A stretch of 64,000 nt of DNA from assembly GCF_014696065.1 (NCBI RefSeq), contig NZ_JACJPL010000027.1, forward strand, positions 248,001 to 312,000, given 5' to 3'. Numbering within the stretch: position 1 is the stretch's first letter; each line of letters begins with the position of its first letter. Origin of the DNA: Leptolyngbya sp. FACHB-261 (lineage in GTDB: Bacteria; Cyanobacteriota; Cyanobacteriia; FACHB-261). Below, one piece after another: positions 63,609-64,000 of this stretch. Below the pieces are notes generated by a model, which ran no database searches, was not told the origin of the DNA, and saw only the letters and a list, made by a program, of their open reading frames with translations. A program made the translations under genes and the position numbers.

Positions 63609-63647
63609 GCAAGCTTGAGGTTATTGCTAGGAATTCACCAAGCTTGC
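63609..63647 (+). terminator. hairpin after accC
   Basis: GCAAGCTTG (63609-63617) pairs with CAAGCTTGC (63639-63647). Each arm also contains the palindrome CAAGCTTG. No T tract follows, so termination is only suggested. Confidence 0.4.
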
Positions 63648-63737
63648 CCAAGCTCGAAGCCGATGAAGCCGAACCGAGACCACTCGTTCATTGAGTTCTG
63701 TCTATATCTATATGGATCTATATAGATACGTACGTAA

Positions 63738-63974
63738 ATGGGCGTTGAGGAATTGTTCTCTTTGGTGTCAACTATGTTTCTCAAAAGACTTTTGCCTCGC
63801 CTAGGTCTGTCTTGCGCCATGCTGGCGACCCTGCCCTTCGCATCCGATAGCTTGCTCGATCAGATGCAAGCACCGGACATTTTTGGTGGTATTGCGACTA
63901 TTGCTTCGTGCTTGGGTGCCTCTGTCCCGATGCTGAAGTTATTCGGCAATTCCAACCAGAATTCTGAGCCCTAA
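63738..63974 (+). CDS. small exported or membrane protein of unknown function
   Basis: 78 residues. From the second ATG (63774) the start reads like a signal or membrane helix (MFLKRLLPRLGLSCAMLATL, 20 residues), followed by a Gly/Ala-rich second hydrophobic stretch (IFGGIATIASCLGASVPMLKLFG). No family is recognised. Upstream the sequence is built of CTATAT/GATCTATAT repeats (63699-63726) and might contain its promoter. The start may be 63738 or 63774. Confidence 0.5.
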   Translation: MGVEELFSLVSTMFLKRLLPRLGLSCAMLATLPFASDSLLDQMQAPDIFGGIATIASCLGASVPMLKLFGNSNQNSEP

Positions 63975-64000
63975 ACCAGCCTGAAGACTGAGATAGAAAT

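Overview
The window is a stretch of cyanobacterial chromosome, most likely from a non-marine or filamentous/unicellular freshwater type lineage of middling G+C. The case rests on several cyanobacterium-typical genes: the sulfolipid pair sqdX/sqdB, a CURT1/CAAD-domain membrane protein, a plastoquinol terminal oxidase (PTOX), a CalA/AbrB-like regulator, DUF4278 and DUF1517 proteins, a Mo-dependent-nitrogenase C-terminal-domain protein, a lumen-type pentapeptide protein and a TIGR04376-like coiled-coil protein. I saw no rRNA, prophage, integrase, transposase or CRISPR array. The HIP1 palindrome common in many cyanobacteria was noticed only once (near 49485). Genes are mostly single or in short runs on both strands.

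Layout. 1-5 kb: a partial exported protein, a GlsB/YeaQ membrane protein, uvrC, a zinc-ribbon mini-protein and a MerR regulator. 5-13.6 kb: cell-wall and lipid enzymes (GH19 hydrolase, membrane-anchored class 3 lipase, alpha/beta hydrolase), a three-TM protein of unknown function, an orphan histidine kinase and a gamma-glutamylcyclotransferase-like protein with a 12-bp-phased repeat array in front of it. 14.8-18.6 kb: a tightly overlapping five-gene operon, heptose-7-P kinase / heptose-1-P adenylyltransferase / D-aminoacyl-tRNA deacylase / adenosine deaminase / sfsA. 18.9-25 kb: DUF1517, a GspC/PilP-like membrane protein, a coiled-coil protein, a STAS protein and two tandem paralogues of unknown function. 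25-34 kb: FAD oxidoreductase, pentapeptide protein, ClpP-fold serine protease, PTOX, Uma2 nuclease, two PLP aminotransferases, rdgB, aroH, a PF04020 membrane protein. 35-45 kb: HD phosphohydrolase, an M16 peptidase pair, an MFS transporter, a transglycosylase-like protein, an M48 protease and several small cyanobacterial proteins. 45-52 kb: CAAD protein, tRNA-Lys(CUU), tRNA-Pro(GGG), cobL, MAPEG, an M15 peptidase with four repeats, a HAD phosphatase, ilvH and a stand-alone DUF4384-like protein. 52-64 kb: a GGCT-like protein, an alpha/beta hydrolase lacking its nucleophile, infC, a CRTAC1 protein, an AbrB-like regulator, 1.35 kb of non-coding DNA, sqdX-sqdB, an Ig/TolB-like protein and accC.

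Most of the window is housekeeping. No gene cluster here looks like a new defence or biosynthetic system. The items most worth a second look are the STAS gene with the tandem paralogue pair (22.0-24.9 kb), two unlisted decayed reading frames (3439-3657 and 29692-29916), the 12-bp-phased repeats at 13642-13698, the hydrolase with Gly in place of the nucleophilic Ser, the repeat-bearing wall enzymes, the free-standing DUF4384-like domain, and the large repeat-containing gap at 56.8-58.2 kb. Function calls come from remembered family motifs; no database search was run.
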